Assembly: GCA_964426945.1 (NCBI GenBank)
Contig: CAYRSS010000010.1
Coordinates: 50,897 to 114,896, forward strand
DNA length: 64,000 nt
Reading direction: 5' to 3'
From: CAYRSS01 sp964426945
Lineage (GTDB): Bacteria; Planctomycetota; Phycisphaerae; UBA1845
Part shown: positions 50,845-59,258 of the stretch, one piece after another
How the letters are laid out: every line of letters starts with the position of its first letter
Position numbering within the stretch: position 1 is the first letter of the stretch
Position numbers and translations under genes: made by a program
The notes under the pieces: generated by a model
Told to the model about the DNA's origin: nothing
Seen by the model: only the letters and a program-made list of their open reading frames with translations
Database searches by the model: none

Positions 50845-53800
50845 ATGACCTCGATGCTCGCGCGCCGTCTGGCGCTTCTCACCGGCCTGACCCTGTCGTT
50901 CTGCGGCATCGCTCAGGCGCTCCCGCCGACCGAAGCTGAGACGATTCCGCTGGTCGAAGCCGCAGTCGCCGGGCTCGCTGACCCGACGCGCGCGGAGGGG
51001 ACGCTCCTGCCAGCCGGCGTCACCGTGGACAAGTGCACGTGGAGCGAAGGGCGGCTGCACGCCGACCTCACGCTGCCCGCTGGGGCGGGCGGGTTCGAGT
51101 TGACGCCCCGGTCCATGTCGCAGCTGGCCGAGGAGATCGCCGATCCCTTCACCGCCGACGACTCATTCGCCGGTGTGGTGGTTCGCATTCGGGTCAGTCC
51201 GGAGGCTCCTTATCGCCACCTTGAAGAATTCGTGGCGTACGCCGTATCCGGCGAGCAGTTGGAGCGGCCGACCGTGGCGGAGCGAACCGCGTTCGATGTC
51301 GACCAGTCGCTCAGCGTGGAGGGTCCGGTCCTGCGCTGGGGGCCGTCGGTCGTGGCGACGCCGCAGCCGACCGGTGCCCTGTCGGGCGTGACGATCTTTT
51401 GCAGCGCGGGACATGGCTGGACCGCAGGGGTGAGTTCCTGGTACCTCCAGAGGCCGGTCCTGCTGGGGATGAACGAAGACTACGGCAATCTCGACCAACT
51501 GAACTTCTTCGTCCAGTACGCCTACAACGCCGGCGCAACCGTCGTGCCCTTCCGGCCGGTCGGCTACCAGACCAACGAGATCATCCTCGACAACGATGAC
51601 GCAGGCGTGACCTATACCGGCGCCTGGAGCACGAATACGACCAACGACAAGTACTACGAAAACGGCGCGGTTATCTCGGGCAATCGTTATCGCTTCGCCA
51701 GTTCGGCCTCGACCGAGTCGCACACGGCGCGATTCACCCCGACTATTCCCGAGGCCGGATTCTACCCGGTGTACGCCTTCGCGATCGCGAGCTCCAACCG
51801 CACGACTCAGCTGTACCGCATTTCGCACAGCGGCGGCGTGGCCTCGATGATCATCGACCACCGCAACACCGGCGGCGGCTGGGTCTGGCTTGGGGAGTAC
51901 TATCTTGAGCCGGACGGAAACAACTGGGTCGAGATCAGCAACGAATCGCCCGTGTCCGGCGTGGTCATCGCTGACGCGATCCGCTGGGGCAACGGCATCG
52001 GCGATATCGTCCGTCCCGGCCCGGGCACCATCAGCGGCTATCCCCGCGAGGAGGAGTGCTCGAAGTACTACGCCCAGAAGGAGCTCGGGGAGCGTGCGGT
52101 GGGCTACACCGCATCAGACATCTGGGACTCCAGCAGCGATGACGGCAGCGACAACGTCAGCACGGCCAGCCGCTGGTCGCGCGAGATGAACGTCGTGCCC
52201 GCGGGCGGGGTGCAGAGCGACCGGTGGCGCCGCATCTACCTCGAGTTCCACAGCAACGCGTCGACGGGCGGCGCCCGCGGTTGCGTCGGTCTTATCAGCG
52301 CCAGCGCGCCGACGACCAACCAGTCGACCTACGCCGCGATGATCGCGGACGAGCTCGACGCCGACATGCTTCTGCTGCAGTCGGAGTTCGAGCACACGTG
52401 GTTCGATCGGGCGGCGTCGACCTTCACGTCCGAGTTCGGGGCGATCAGCACGAACGGCAACAGCAACGAGTTCGACGCGACGATTATCGAGGTCGCGTTC
52501 CATGACAACGACCAGGACGCCGAGTTGCTGCGCGACAGCCGCGTTCGTGCGGCCATGGCTCGTTCCTGCGTGCAGGGCATTATCCGCTTCCTCAACTCGC
52601 TGCCGGGCAGCCAGGTTCCGCTCGTGTTCCCGCCGGACCGGCCGCGAAACTTCCGCGTTGAGGATCTCGGAAACGGCGACGTCCGCCTCTCCTGGATCGC
52701 TCCGCTGGCCGACGCGGCCCGGGGCGGTACGGCTACGGGCTACGTCGTCTACGAGTCACCGAATGGATACGGCTTCGCCCCGGTTGCCACGCTCGGCAAC
52801 GTACTGACGACGACGATCAGCGGCTTTGTGCCGGGCGAGATGCGCTACTACCGCGTGGCTGCGACGAACGCCGGCGGACAGTCGGTGCCGACGGAGACTC
52901 TGGTCGTCCGGCGCCCCCAGACCGGCACCGCCCGCAACCTGATCGTCAACGGCTTCGACCGGCTTCAGCGCCAGCAGAACCGCGTGCAGGTGCTCCACAA
53001 CTCCGATTCCTTCGAGCGCCAGCAGTGGCGCGAGGCGAACTCGTACGACTACATCATCGAGCATGCCGAGGCGCTGGGTTCCACAAGCGAAGGGTTCGCG
53101 TCCTGCTCGAACGAGGCCATCATCGACAGCCAGATTTCGCTGGACAACTACGACGTGGTGGTCTGGATCCTCGGCGAGGAGAGCTCGTTCGACCGCACGT
53201 TTAGCGCGACCGAACAGACGCGCGTCACCAGCTTCCTGAACAATGGCGGCGGCCTGTTCGTCACCGGAGCGGAGATCGGCTACGACCTCGTGGCCCAGGG
53301 CAACGGGCCGACGTTCTTCCAGAACACGCTGCACGCCACGTATGTTGGCGACTCCGCGGGAACCTACAACGTGACGCCCGTCGGCGGCAGCATCCTCGCG
53401 GGGGTTGGGCCGTTTGACTTCAACCCGGCCAATGGCGCCCCGTATGTGGCCGCGTCCGCCGATCGGCTGGGCGCCGGCTCCGGCGCGACCGCCTGCCTGA
53501 CCTACTCGGGGGGCAGCGGCGGGACTGCGGGTATCCAGTACAACGGCGGCGCTTCGAGGGTGGTGCTCTTCGGGTTCCCCTTTGAGACGATCACATCGTC
53601 GAGCGTCCGTGCCCAGATCATGAGCGCGGTGGTGACGTGGTTGCGGCAGGTGAGTGTTCCGCTGGTGTTCGACTTCAACAACGACTTCGACGTCGACCTC
53701 GGCGATTGGCAGACCTGCGTATTCTGTCTGCAGGGCCCGGCCGTTAACTACGGGCAGGGGACGTTCTGCCGCAAAGGCGACGGCGACGAGGATACCAACG

Positions 53801-53853
53801 TCGATCTGCACGACGTCGTGCTCTTCCAGCGGGCGTTCACGGGGCCGAATTGA
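50845..53853 (+). CDS. Secreted multidomain N-acetylmuramoyl-L-alanine amidase with golvesin-like, FN3 and dockerin-like modules
   Basis: 1002 residues with a signal peptide (LARRLALLTGLTLSFCGIAQ). The Amidase_3-type catalytic domain is split. VTIFCSAGHGWTAG (about 182) carries the first zinc His. The second half, LEFHSNASTGGARG (about 467) and TIIEVAFHDNDQDAELLRD (about 548), carries the second His and catalytic Glu. Between them (about 265-390) lies a golvesin-like beta-sandwich (HTARFTPTIPEAGFYPVYAF). An FN3 domain (about 597-690) and a ThuA/GATase1-like alpha/beta domain (about 697-930, VVVWILGEESSFDRTFS) follow. The end (about 940-1002) has two dockerin-like Ca repeats (FDFNNDFDVDLGDWQTC, GDEDTNVDLHDVVLFQ). 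GGAG precedes ATG 50845. It probably remodels peptidoglycan at the surface. Confidence 0.85.
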   Translation: MTSMLARRLALLTGLTLSFCGIAQALPPTEAETIPLVEAAVAGLADPTRAEGTLLPAGVTVDKCTWSEGRLHADLTLPAGAGGFELTPRSMSQLAEEIADPFTADDSFAGVVVRIRVSPEAPYRHLEEFVAYAVSGEQLERPTVAERTAFDVDQSLSVEGPVLRWGPSVVATPQPTGALSGVTIFCSAGHGWTAGVSSWYLQRPVLLGMNEDYGNLDQLNFFVQYAYNAGATVVPFRPVGYQTNEIILDNDDAGVTYTGAWSTNTTNDKYYENGAVISGNRYRFASSASTESHTARFTPTIPEAGFYPVYAFAIASSNRTTQLYRISHSGGVASMIIDHRNTGGGWVWLGEYYLEPDGNNWVEISNESPVSGVVIADAIRWGNGIGDIVRPGPGTISGYPREEECSKYYAQKELGERAVGYTASDIWDSSSDDGSDNVSTASRWSREMNVVPAGGVQSDRWRRIYLEFHSNASTGGARGCVGLISASAPTTNQSTYAAMIADELDADMLLLQSEFEHTWFDRAASTFTSEFGAISTNGNSNEFDATIIEVAFHDNDQDAELLRDSRVRAAMARSCVQGIIRFLNSLPGSQVPLVFPPDRPRNFRVEDLGNGDVRLSWIAPLADAARGGTATGYVVYESPNGYGFAPVATLGNVLTTTISGFVPGEMRYYRVAATNAGGQSVPTETLVVRRPQTGTARNLIVNGFDRLQRQQNRVQVLHNSDSFERQQWREANSYDYIIEHAEALGSTSEGFASCSNEAIIDSQISLDNYDVVVWILGEESSFDRTFSATEQTRVTSFLNNGGGLFVTGAEIGYDLVAQGNGPTFFQNTLHATYVGDSAGTYNVTPVGGSILAGVGPFDFNPANGAPYVAASADRLGAGSGATACLTYSGGSGGTAGIQYNGGASRVVLFGFPFETITSSSVRAQIMSAVVTWLRQVSVPLVFDFNNDFDVDLGDWQTCVFCLQGPAVNYGQGTFCRKGDGDEDTNVDLHDVVLFQRAFTGPN

Positions 53854-53911
53854 TCGCGACGGCAGGCAGCAGACGCATCGGCCGTTGCGGATCGGGCGTC
53901 GCGCGGGCAAG

Positions 53912-54946
53912 ATGTCGCCGATGACCGGTCCACTGCCTCCCACGACGTTTGCGCAGGCCGAAAACCTGCTGGCCACGATGAAGCGGCCCCTGCTCATCAG
54001 CCATGCCAGGCCGGACGGGGACGCGTTCGGGGCGCTGCTCGCGATGCGCCGGCGCTGTCGCAGCGCCGGTGTCGAGCCGCTGGCCGTGCAGTTTGACCCC
54101 ACGCCCCCGCGCTACGTCGCCGTTCACCAGCACCCACCCCTGAGCCTCTGGGGCCGCGACGCCGGACCCGACGACCTGGCCGCGGTGGATGGCGTCGTCG
54201 TGCTGGATACCTGCTCCTACGGCCAGATTGAACCGGTCGCCGAGTGGCTTCGCGCAACGCGCGTCCCCAAGATCGTCGTCGACCACCACGTCACCCGCGA
54301 CGCCATCGCCGATCTGGGCGTCTTCGACGAGTCTGCTTCGGCGACCTGTCTCATTCTGCACGACTGGGCCACGGCGGCGGGCTGGGGGATGGACCCTGAG
54401 TTGTGCAACGCCCTGTACATCGGCATCGCGACCGACACCGGCTGGTTCCGTCATTCGAACACCGACGCGCGTACGCTCGAAGCCGCAGCGGACCTGGTCC
54501 GGCGGGGGGTTGTCGCCCACGAGCTGTACCAGGAGCTCTATCAGACTGACAGCGCCGCGCGCGTCCGGCTGATGGGCGCGCTGCTGTCGTCGATGGAACT
54601 GCACGCGGACGATCGCGCCGCGGTGCTTTGTCTGACGCGCAAAATGCGTGATGGCGCCGGGGCCCGCATGTCCGATGCCGAGGACATGATCAACGAGCCC
54701 CTGCGCATCGCCGAGGTACGCGTATCCGTGCTGCTGGCGGAGCAGGATGATGGCACCGTCCGGGCGAGTTTCCGCAGCAAGCCCGCTGTCGTGCCCGGCG
54801 AGCGCGACTACGACGTGGCGGCGCTGGCTCAGCGCTTCGGCGGCGGCGGCCATCGCCGGGCCTCGGGCGCCAAGCTGAAGATCGGCATGGCCGAGGCCTA
54901 CGGGCTGATCGTTCCGCCGATTATCGAGATGCTCGGCGAGCGCTAG
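53912..54946 (+). CDS. DHH/DHHA1-family phosphoesterase (NrnA-like oligoribonuclease/pAp phosphatase)
   Basis: 344 residues from ATG 53912 (53921 also possible); the open frame runs upstream into the amidase gene. LLISHARPDGDAFGALLAM is DHH motif I, GVVVLDTCSYGQ motif II, KIVVDHHVTRD the DHH box and GIATDTGWFRHSNT motif IV. Near the C-terminus FGGGGHRRASGAKLK is the DHHA1 nucleotide-binding Gly loop. NrnA-type enzymes degrade nanoRNAs and 3',5'-pAp; c-di-AMP/pApA turnover is another known role in this group. Cytoplasmic housekeeping. Convergent with the GT39 gene, 4 bp apart at the stops. Confidence 0.93.
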   Translation: MSPMTGPLPPTTFAQAENLLATMKRPLLISHARPDGDAFGALLAMRRRCRSAGVEPLAVQFDPTPPRYVAVHQHPPLSLWGRDAGPDDLAAVDGVVVLDTCSYGQIEPVAEWLRATRVPKIVVDHHVTRDAIADLGVFDESASATCLILHDWATAAGWGMDPELCNALYIGIATDTGWFRHSNTDARTLEAAADLVRRGVVAHELYQELYQTDSAARVRLMGALLSSMELHADDRAAVLCLTRKMRDGAGARMSDAEDMINEPLRIAEVRVSVLLAEQDDGTVRASFRSKPAVVPGERDYDVAALAQRFGGGGHRRASGAKLKIGMAEAYGLIVPPIIEMLGER

Positions 54947-54950
54947 CGCC

Positions 54951-56885
54951 TCAAGGGACGGACTGATTCTTGGCGGGCGGCGTGTTGCTTAGCACGATCC
55001 AGTCGTCGTCGTCGGGATGCTTGTCCAGGTCGATCTCGCCGATCTGGACCAGGCGCGCTTCCACTTCGTCGTCGAGGAACGACAACAATCCCAGGTGCTC
55101 GCGATCGAGGACAAGGTAGGCGGGCAGCTTGTCGGCCAGCACTTCATCGGCGCGTTTGAACGCGAGCTGCCGGATGAGCAGGTCGCTGTCCGTTCGGTCA
55201 ACCGTGTGCTGGACGATGGTCGCCGCCGTGACCAGGTTCATGGCCCTTCGCTCGAAGTAGAACGGCAACCTCGCATCCGGCCGCTGATCGGCGAAGTACA
55301 CAGGCGCGTCCGCCGGCACGCCGGCATGGTCGAGTACCTCGTCCAGCACGGCGACGCGGCGCACATTCTCAAGCTCGGCGGCTGCGGTATGCCAGCCAGC
55401 TTGAAAGGCAAAGGCCATTGCCGCGGCGAAGGTACCCAGGGCAGCCGACGACCGCCGGTGCGCAAACAGCCACGCCGCCCCCCCGACGCCCGCCGCGAAG
55501 GCCAGCCCGATGAGCACCTCCGCCGGTCCGCTCCACGGTGAGTCTGTCTGCGACCATCCGATCACGCCGATGACGATGGCCGCAACTAGCAGCCCGCCCC
55601 AGATCATGACGCCGCGCGCCCGCGGCCGGGCCTCGCGGAGCATTCTCTCCAGCGGCACAGCCAGCAGGACGACGAGCAGCGGAACCGCCGGCAGGACGTA
55701 GTACGGTTTCTTGAACTCCATCGCCGACATCGTGGCTACGCCCACCGCGCCCGCGATCCCAAGGAAGTACATCTCGCGCCGGAGGGCCCGGTATCGATGA
55801 AGCCAAGGGGCTGCCAGCCCCGTGAAGAGCCACAGGGTCCACGGCGCGAGCAGGCCCAGGACGATCGGGACGTAGTACAGCGGCCCGCGGCTCTTGGTGT
55901 CCTCGTAGTCGCCCTGGAAGCGCTGGAGGTACTGCCAGTCCCAGATCTTCCACGCCACGGGGAATCGTTCGCCGACCGCGAACATCCAGGGCAGAAACGT
56001 GGCCAGGAAAAGAAAGACGCCCGGAATCAGCCACAGCCGCGTGAATGCCCGCACCGTCTGTCGCCGGAGACCGCGGAGGAACAGCGCCACCGCGAGCCGG
56101 CGAGCCTCCTTCCCGCCGCGAGCGAGGAGCCGCTGTGGGCGATACGTGTACCACCAGACCGCGATCGGCACCGCGACCAGCGCCATCGGGGCGGGACCCT
56201 TGGCGAGCATTCCCGCGCCAAGCGCAAGATAGTACGCCGTCATGTGAACAGCCTGGCGCACACGCGAGCGGCTCGTCACGGCGTGCCAGAAGTGAACAAA
56301 TGCCCATACGCAGCAGAAAGACAGGAGCATTTCCGCCGTCGCATTCGGGGCGAAGAGCAGGACGAAGACGCTGGTACTCGCGACGACCGCGGTGACCAAC
56401 CCGGTGCGCCTGCCGAACATGTGCGACGCGAGGTGCCACAGGAGCAGAATCAGCCCGAACGCAGATGCCGCGGAGGGCATTCGGGCGGCGGCGTTGCTGA
56501 CCGGCAGCCCGGTGCCGGGTTCCGGTGGCAGGACATAGGAACTGGCCGCCACGAGCCAGTAGGGCAGTGGCGGCTTGCGGATGAAAGGGGTCTCGGCCAG
56601 CCGTGGGACGATCCAGTCACCAGAGAGCCGCATCGACCGGGCGCACTCCGCCACGATGGCTTCGTGGTCCCCGAGCGCGGGCCCGCCGAAAAGGCCGCCG
56701 AACGAGCAGACCGCGGCAAAGGCGAGAATCCCGATGGTCAGTGCCGCGCGGTGGCGCGAGCGCGGGGGGATGCCGACGGTCGACACCGCAGACGAAAGCC
56801 CGGCGGGCGAACTCCAATCGGTCACTGGCGACCCTCCGAAAGCCCTGTCGGCGGCCGCTCCCGCCTCGGGATCGGTCTGCCGCAC
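54951..56885 (-). CDS. GT39-family membrane glycosyltransferase (ArnT/PMT-like)
   Basis: 644 residues with about twelve helices. The first periplasmic loop after the N-terminal helix has LGDHEAIVAECARSMRLSG, with the acidic residues typical of GT39/PMT, and LAETPFIRKPPLPYWLVAAS, a segment shared with ArnT-like transferases. YLALGAGMLAKGPAPMALVAV and SRGPLYYVPIVLGLLAPWT follow. A soluble C-terminal periplasmic domain starts near 500. ArnT adds aminoarabinose to lipid A; others glycosylate proteins or lipids from polyprenyl-phosphate sugars. A polyprenyl-phosphate sugar synthase could be the GT2 at 60.9 kb, but they are not linked. Acceptor unknown. Confidence 0.85.
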   Translation of the reverse strand: MRQTDPEAGAAADRAFGGSPVTDWSSPAGLSSAVSTVGIPPRSRHRAALTIGILAFAAVCSFGGLFGGPALGDHEAIVAECARSMRLSGDWIVPRLAETPFIRKPPLPYWLVAASSYVLPPEPGTGLPVSNAAARMPSAASAFGLILLLWHLASHMFGRRTGLVTAVVASTSVFVLLFAPNATAEMLLSFCCVWAFVHFWHAVTSRSRVRQAVHMTAYYLALGAGMLAKGPAPMALVAVPIAVWWYTYRPQRLLARGGKEARRLAVALFLRGLRRQTVRAFTRLWLIPGVFLFLATFLPWMFAVGERFPVAWKIWDWQYLQRFQGDYEDTKSRGPLYYVPIVLGLLAPWTLWLFTGLAAPWLHRYRALRREMYFLGIAGAVGVATMSAMEFKKPYYVLPAVPLLVVLLAVPLERMLREARPRARGVMIWGGLLVAAIVIGVIGWSQTDSPWSGPAEVLIGLAFAAGVGGAAWLFAHRRSSAALGTFAAAMAFAFQAGWHTAAAELENVRRVAVLDEVLDHAGVPADAPVYFADQRPDARLPFYFERRAMNLVTAATIVQHTVDRTDSDLLIRQLAFKRADEVLADKLPAYLVLDREHLGLLSFLDDEVEARLVQIGEIDLDKHPDDDDWIVLSNTPPAKNQSVP

Positions 56886-56952
56886 CGGGAAAGCCTACAG
56901 ACGCGCAGGACCGGAATCCATAGGACAGGCCCTGCAGGCGGCGTCGGGCTGC

Positions 56953-59127
56953 CTACCACTCCACCAGCTTGCGGCTCTCCTCGGCCGAAGCCAGAAACCG
57001 TTCCGTGTAGGTCGGGTCGACCTGCCGGCAGGCTGCGGTCGCCTTACCGGCGATGTCCTGATAGTCCGGATCCTCGGTCAGTCCGAACATCTCGCCGGCG
57101 AGAATCACGAGCCGCAGCAGATGACGCAGGACCAGCCCTTCGTTTTTCTGCAGATCCCGGGCTCGGATGAACTTGTAGAACTCGTTCTCGTGCTCGACGA
57201 CACCGCCGAGGATCCACTTGGGCTGCACGCGAACCTCTTCGGGCGAGGTCAACCGGGAGTCGAACAGCAGCTTGAGCATCTCCGGGAAAGTGGGCGGGCG
57301 TTGCTCGTCTTCCTCCGCCCACTCATCTTCGAGGGAGCGGATGCCGTCTTCGCGCTCGGGTCGCTGGGTGGCCGCGACGGCGATGCCGAGCGCGACGAGC
57401 ATCGGTTCCAGGCGGCTTTTCTGGAGTGGGCCCGGCTGGATGTACTCCGGCACGCGGGCGGCGCGGCAGACCTGCGGCGGCATGTCCAGCACCGACTCGA
57501 GCGCCTGGAGCTTCTCCTCGAAGTTGCTGTAGGTCAGTTCACCGGCGAGGAACGATCCGTACAGCGGGTCTACGCTTCGGAAGACAACCAGCTTGTGAAT
57601 CGCGGGCTCGAGCGTGACGTGGTCGCCGTCCGGCTCATGCCGCAGGAAACCGAACGCCTGCAGGTTGGCCAGCATGAACGAAAGCTGCTCCTGGAACTTC
57701 GCGAGCCGCTCGGCGGTGTTGAAGCGCTTGGAGATGAACGTGCGCACCTCGTGCACGCTGTGTGTTCGCGTGAGCAGAAAAATCAGCACCTGGTAGGGGA
57801 GCATGGTGCGGCTCAGCAGGTCTGCGGGGCCGGCCTTGATGAGCGTCTGAAACTGCCCGTCGGTCCAGTACTGCTCCGTCTTGCGTCGTGAGGGCTTCTT
57901 TCGTTCGAGCTCCTTTCGGGCGCGGAGTATCCCCGGATCCTTCGACTTCGGGTCGATCTGATCGTACTTCTTCTTCCACTTGGCGATGCGCGCGTCATCC
58001 TCGTGGCAGAGGGCGAAGACGTAGCCGCGCTGGTCGAACTGGGGCCGTCCGGCCCGGCCGAAGATCTGGTGGGCGGTGCTCGGCGGAATAAGTTTCTTCT
58101 CGCGCGGCTTGCCCTTCAGGAGCGTGCTCAGCACAACCGAACGCGCCGGCAGATTGATCCCGGCGGCGAGCGTCTCGGTGCAGATGACGAAGGGGATGAG
58201 CTTCCGCAGGAAGAGGTTCTCGATGACCTCCTTGTACTTGGGCAGCACGCCGGCGTGGTGGACTCCCACGCCGCGGATGAGCATGTTCCAGAGCTTCGGG
58301 CCGACGCCATCGCCAAACACCGCGCGATCGACGCTTGACTCGATCTCCTGGCGCGTGGCGGCGTTGATCAGGTCCACCCCTTTGATCTGCTCGGCGACCT
58401 CCCAGCATTCATCGCGGTTGAAACAGAAGACCAGCGCCGGCGATCGGTTTGCTTCGTCATCGGCCGCGAGCATGCTCGGCAGGTGCTCATTGAGCAGCTT
58501 GTCGCCCACCCAGACGTAGTCGAGCGGCACCTTGCGTTCGTCCGTACGGACCAGGCGCAGCGACCGCCCGTGTTCTTCCCGGAGCCAGCGGGTGAAGTCC
58601 ACCGCGTTGCCGACCGTGGCCGACAGGAGCATCAGGCGGACCTTCGGCGGAAGCAGGACGAGCGACAGCTCCCAGACGACGCCCCGATCCTGATCGTTGA
58701 AGTAGTGAAACTCGTCCATCACGACGCCAGCGACGTCGTCGAATGACTCCTGCCCGCCGAGCAGGTGATTCAGCAGGATTTCCGCGACGACGACGCGCAC
58801 CCGCGCGTCGGGGTTGACCCGGCGGTTGCCCGTGATGAGCCCGACGTCCGTGCGGGCGAAGCCCCACGCTTCGGCACGGTCCTGGAACTCGCGGAACTTC
58901 TGGTCGGTAAGCGCGATGAGCGGCGTGGTGTAGTACAGCCGTCGGCCTGTGACGAGCGCCTCGTAGATGGCGCTCTCGGCGATAAGCGTCTTGCCCATGC
59001 CCGTCGGGGCGGAGACCAGTACGCCGTCATCCGTCTCAAACCACGCCAGCAGCGCCTCCTCCTGAAACGGGTAGGGGTCGTAGCTGAGCGTATCGAGGAA
59101 GCTGCTCCAGACGTCGCCGCGGTTCAT
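56953..59127 (-). CDS. Ski2-like superfamily 2 DEAD/DEAH-box helicase
   Basis: 724 residues. Motif I SAPTGMGKTLIAE, Ia TTPLIALTDQKF, Walker B MDEFHYF (DEFH), motif III LLSATVGN, then ETLAAGINLPARSVVLS (motifs IV/V) and QIFGRAGRPQFDQRGY (motif VI) give a complete SF2 helicase core of the Ski2/Mtr4 type. The C-terminal 320 residues are helical with a Lys-rich segment (KKYDQIDPKSKDPG) and a region with ratchet-like helices. Ski2-like enzymes unwind RNA or DNA with ATP; bacterial members such as HelY are poorly known. Not part of a recognisable operon; the start is 131 bp from the divergent threonine synthase start. Confidence 0.9.
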   Translation of the reverse strand: MNRGDVWSSFLDTLSYDPYPFQEEALLAWFETDDGVLVSAPTGMGKTLIAESAIYEALVTGRRLYYTTPLIALTDQKFREFQDRAEAWGFARTDVGLITGNRRVNPDARVRVVVAEILLNHLLGGQESFDDVAGVVMDEFHYFNDQDRGVVWELSLVLLPPKVRLMLLSATVGNAVDFTRWLREEHGRSLRLVRTDERKVPLDYVWVGDKLLNEHLPSMLAADDEANRSPALVFCFNRDECWEVAEQIKGVDLINAATRQEIESSVDRAVFGDGVGPKLWNMLIRGVGVHHAGVLPKYKEVIENLFLRKLIPFVICTETLAAGINLPARSVVLSTLLKGKPREKKLIPPSTAHQIFGRAGRPQFDQRGYVFALCHEDDARIAKWKKKYDQIDPKSKDPGILRARKELERKKPSRRKTEQYWTDGQFQTLIKAGPADLLSRTMLPYQVLIFLLTRTHSVHEVRTFISKRFNTAERLAKFQEQLSFMLANLQAFGFLRHEPDGDHVTLEPAIHKLVVFRSVDPLYGSFLAGELTYSNFEEKLQALESVLDMPPQVCRAARVPEYIQPGPLQKSRLEPMLVALGIAVAATQRPEREDGIRSLEDEWAEEDEQRPPTFPEMLKLLFDSRLTSPEEVRVQPKWILGGVVEHENEFYKFIRARDLQKNEGLVLRHLLRLVILAGEMFGLTEDPDYQDIAGKATAACRQVDPTYTERFLASAEESRKLVEW

Positions 59128-59246
59128 GGGGGGAGGATAGCCGCCGCGGACAGGCAGGCAATGACCGGGCGACTGGTTCCGCCCGTGCCGGCGGTCGGTG
59201 CAGCGTTTTTTTCGGGATCCATGCTACTCAGCCGGCGGGCCGCGAC

Positions 59247-59252
59247 TACCAT
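59247..59252 (+). promoter_or_regulatory. -10 box (TACCAT) of a likely leaderless promoter for thrC
   Basis: TACCAT ends six bases before the thrC ATG at 59259 with no Shine-Dalgarno between. The surrounding CTACCATGCGGCCATGG closely parallels CTACAATCCGGGCCATGG before the oxidase gene at 7011. The predicted start of transcription coincides with the ATG. Confidence 0.4.
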
Positions 59253-59258
59253 GCGGCC

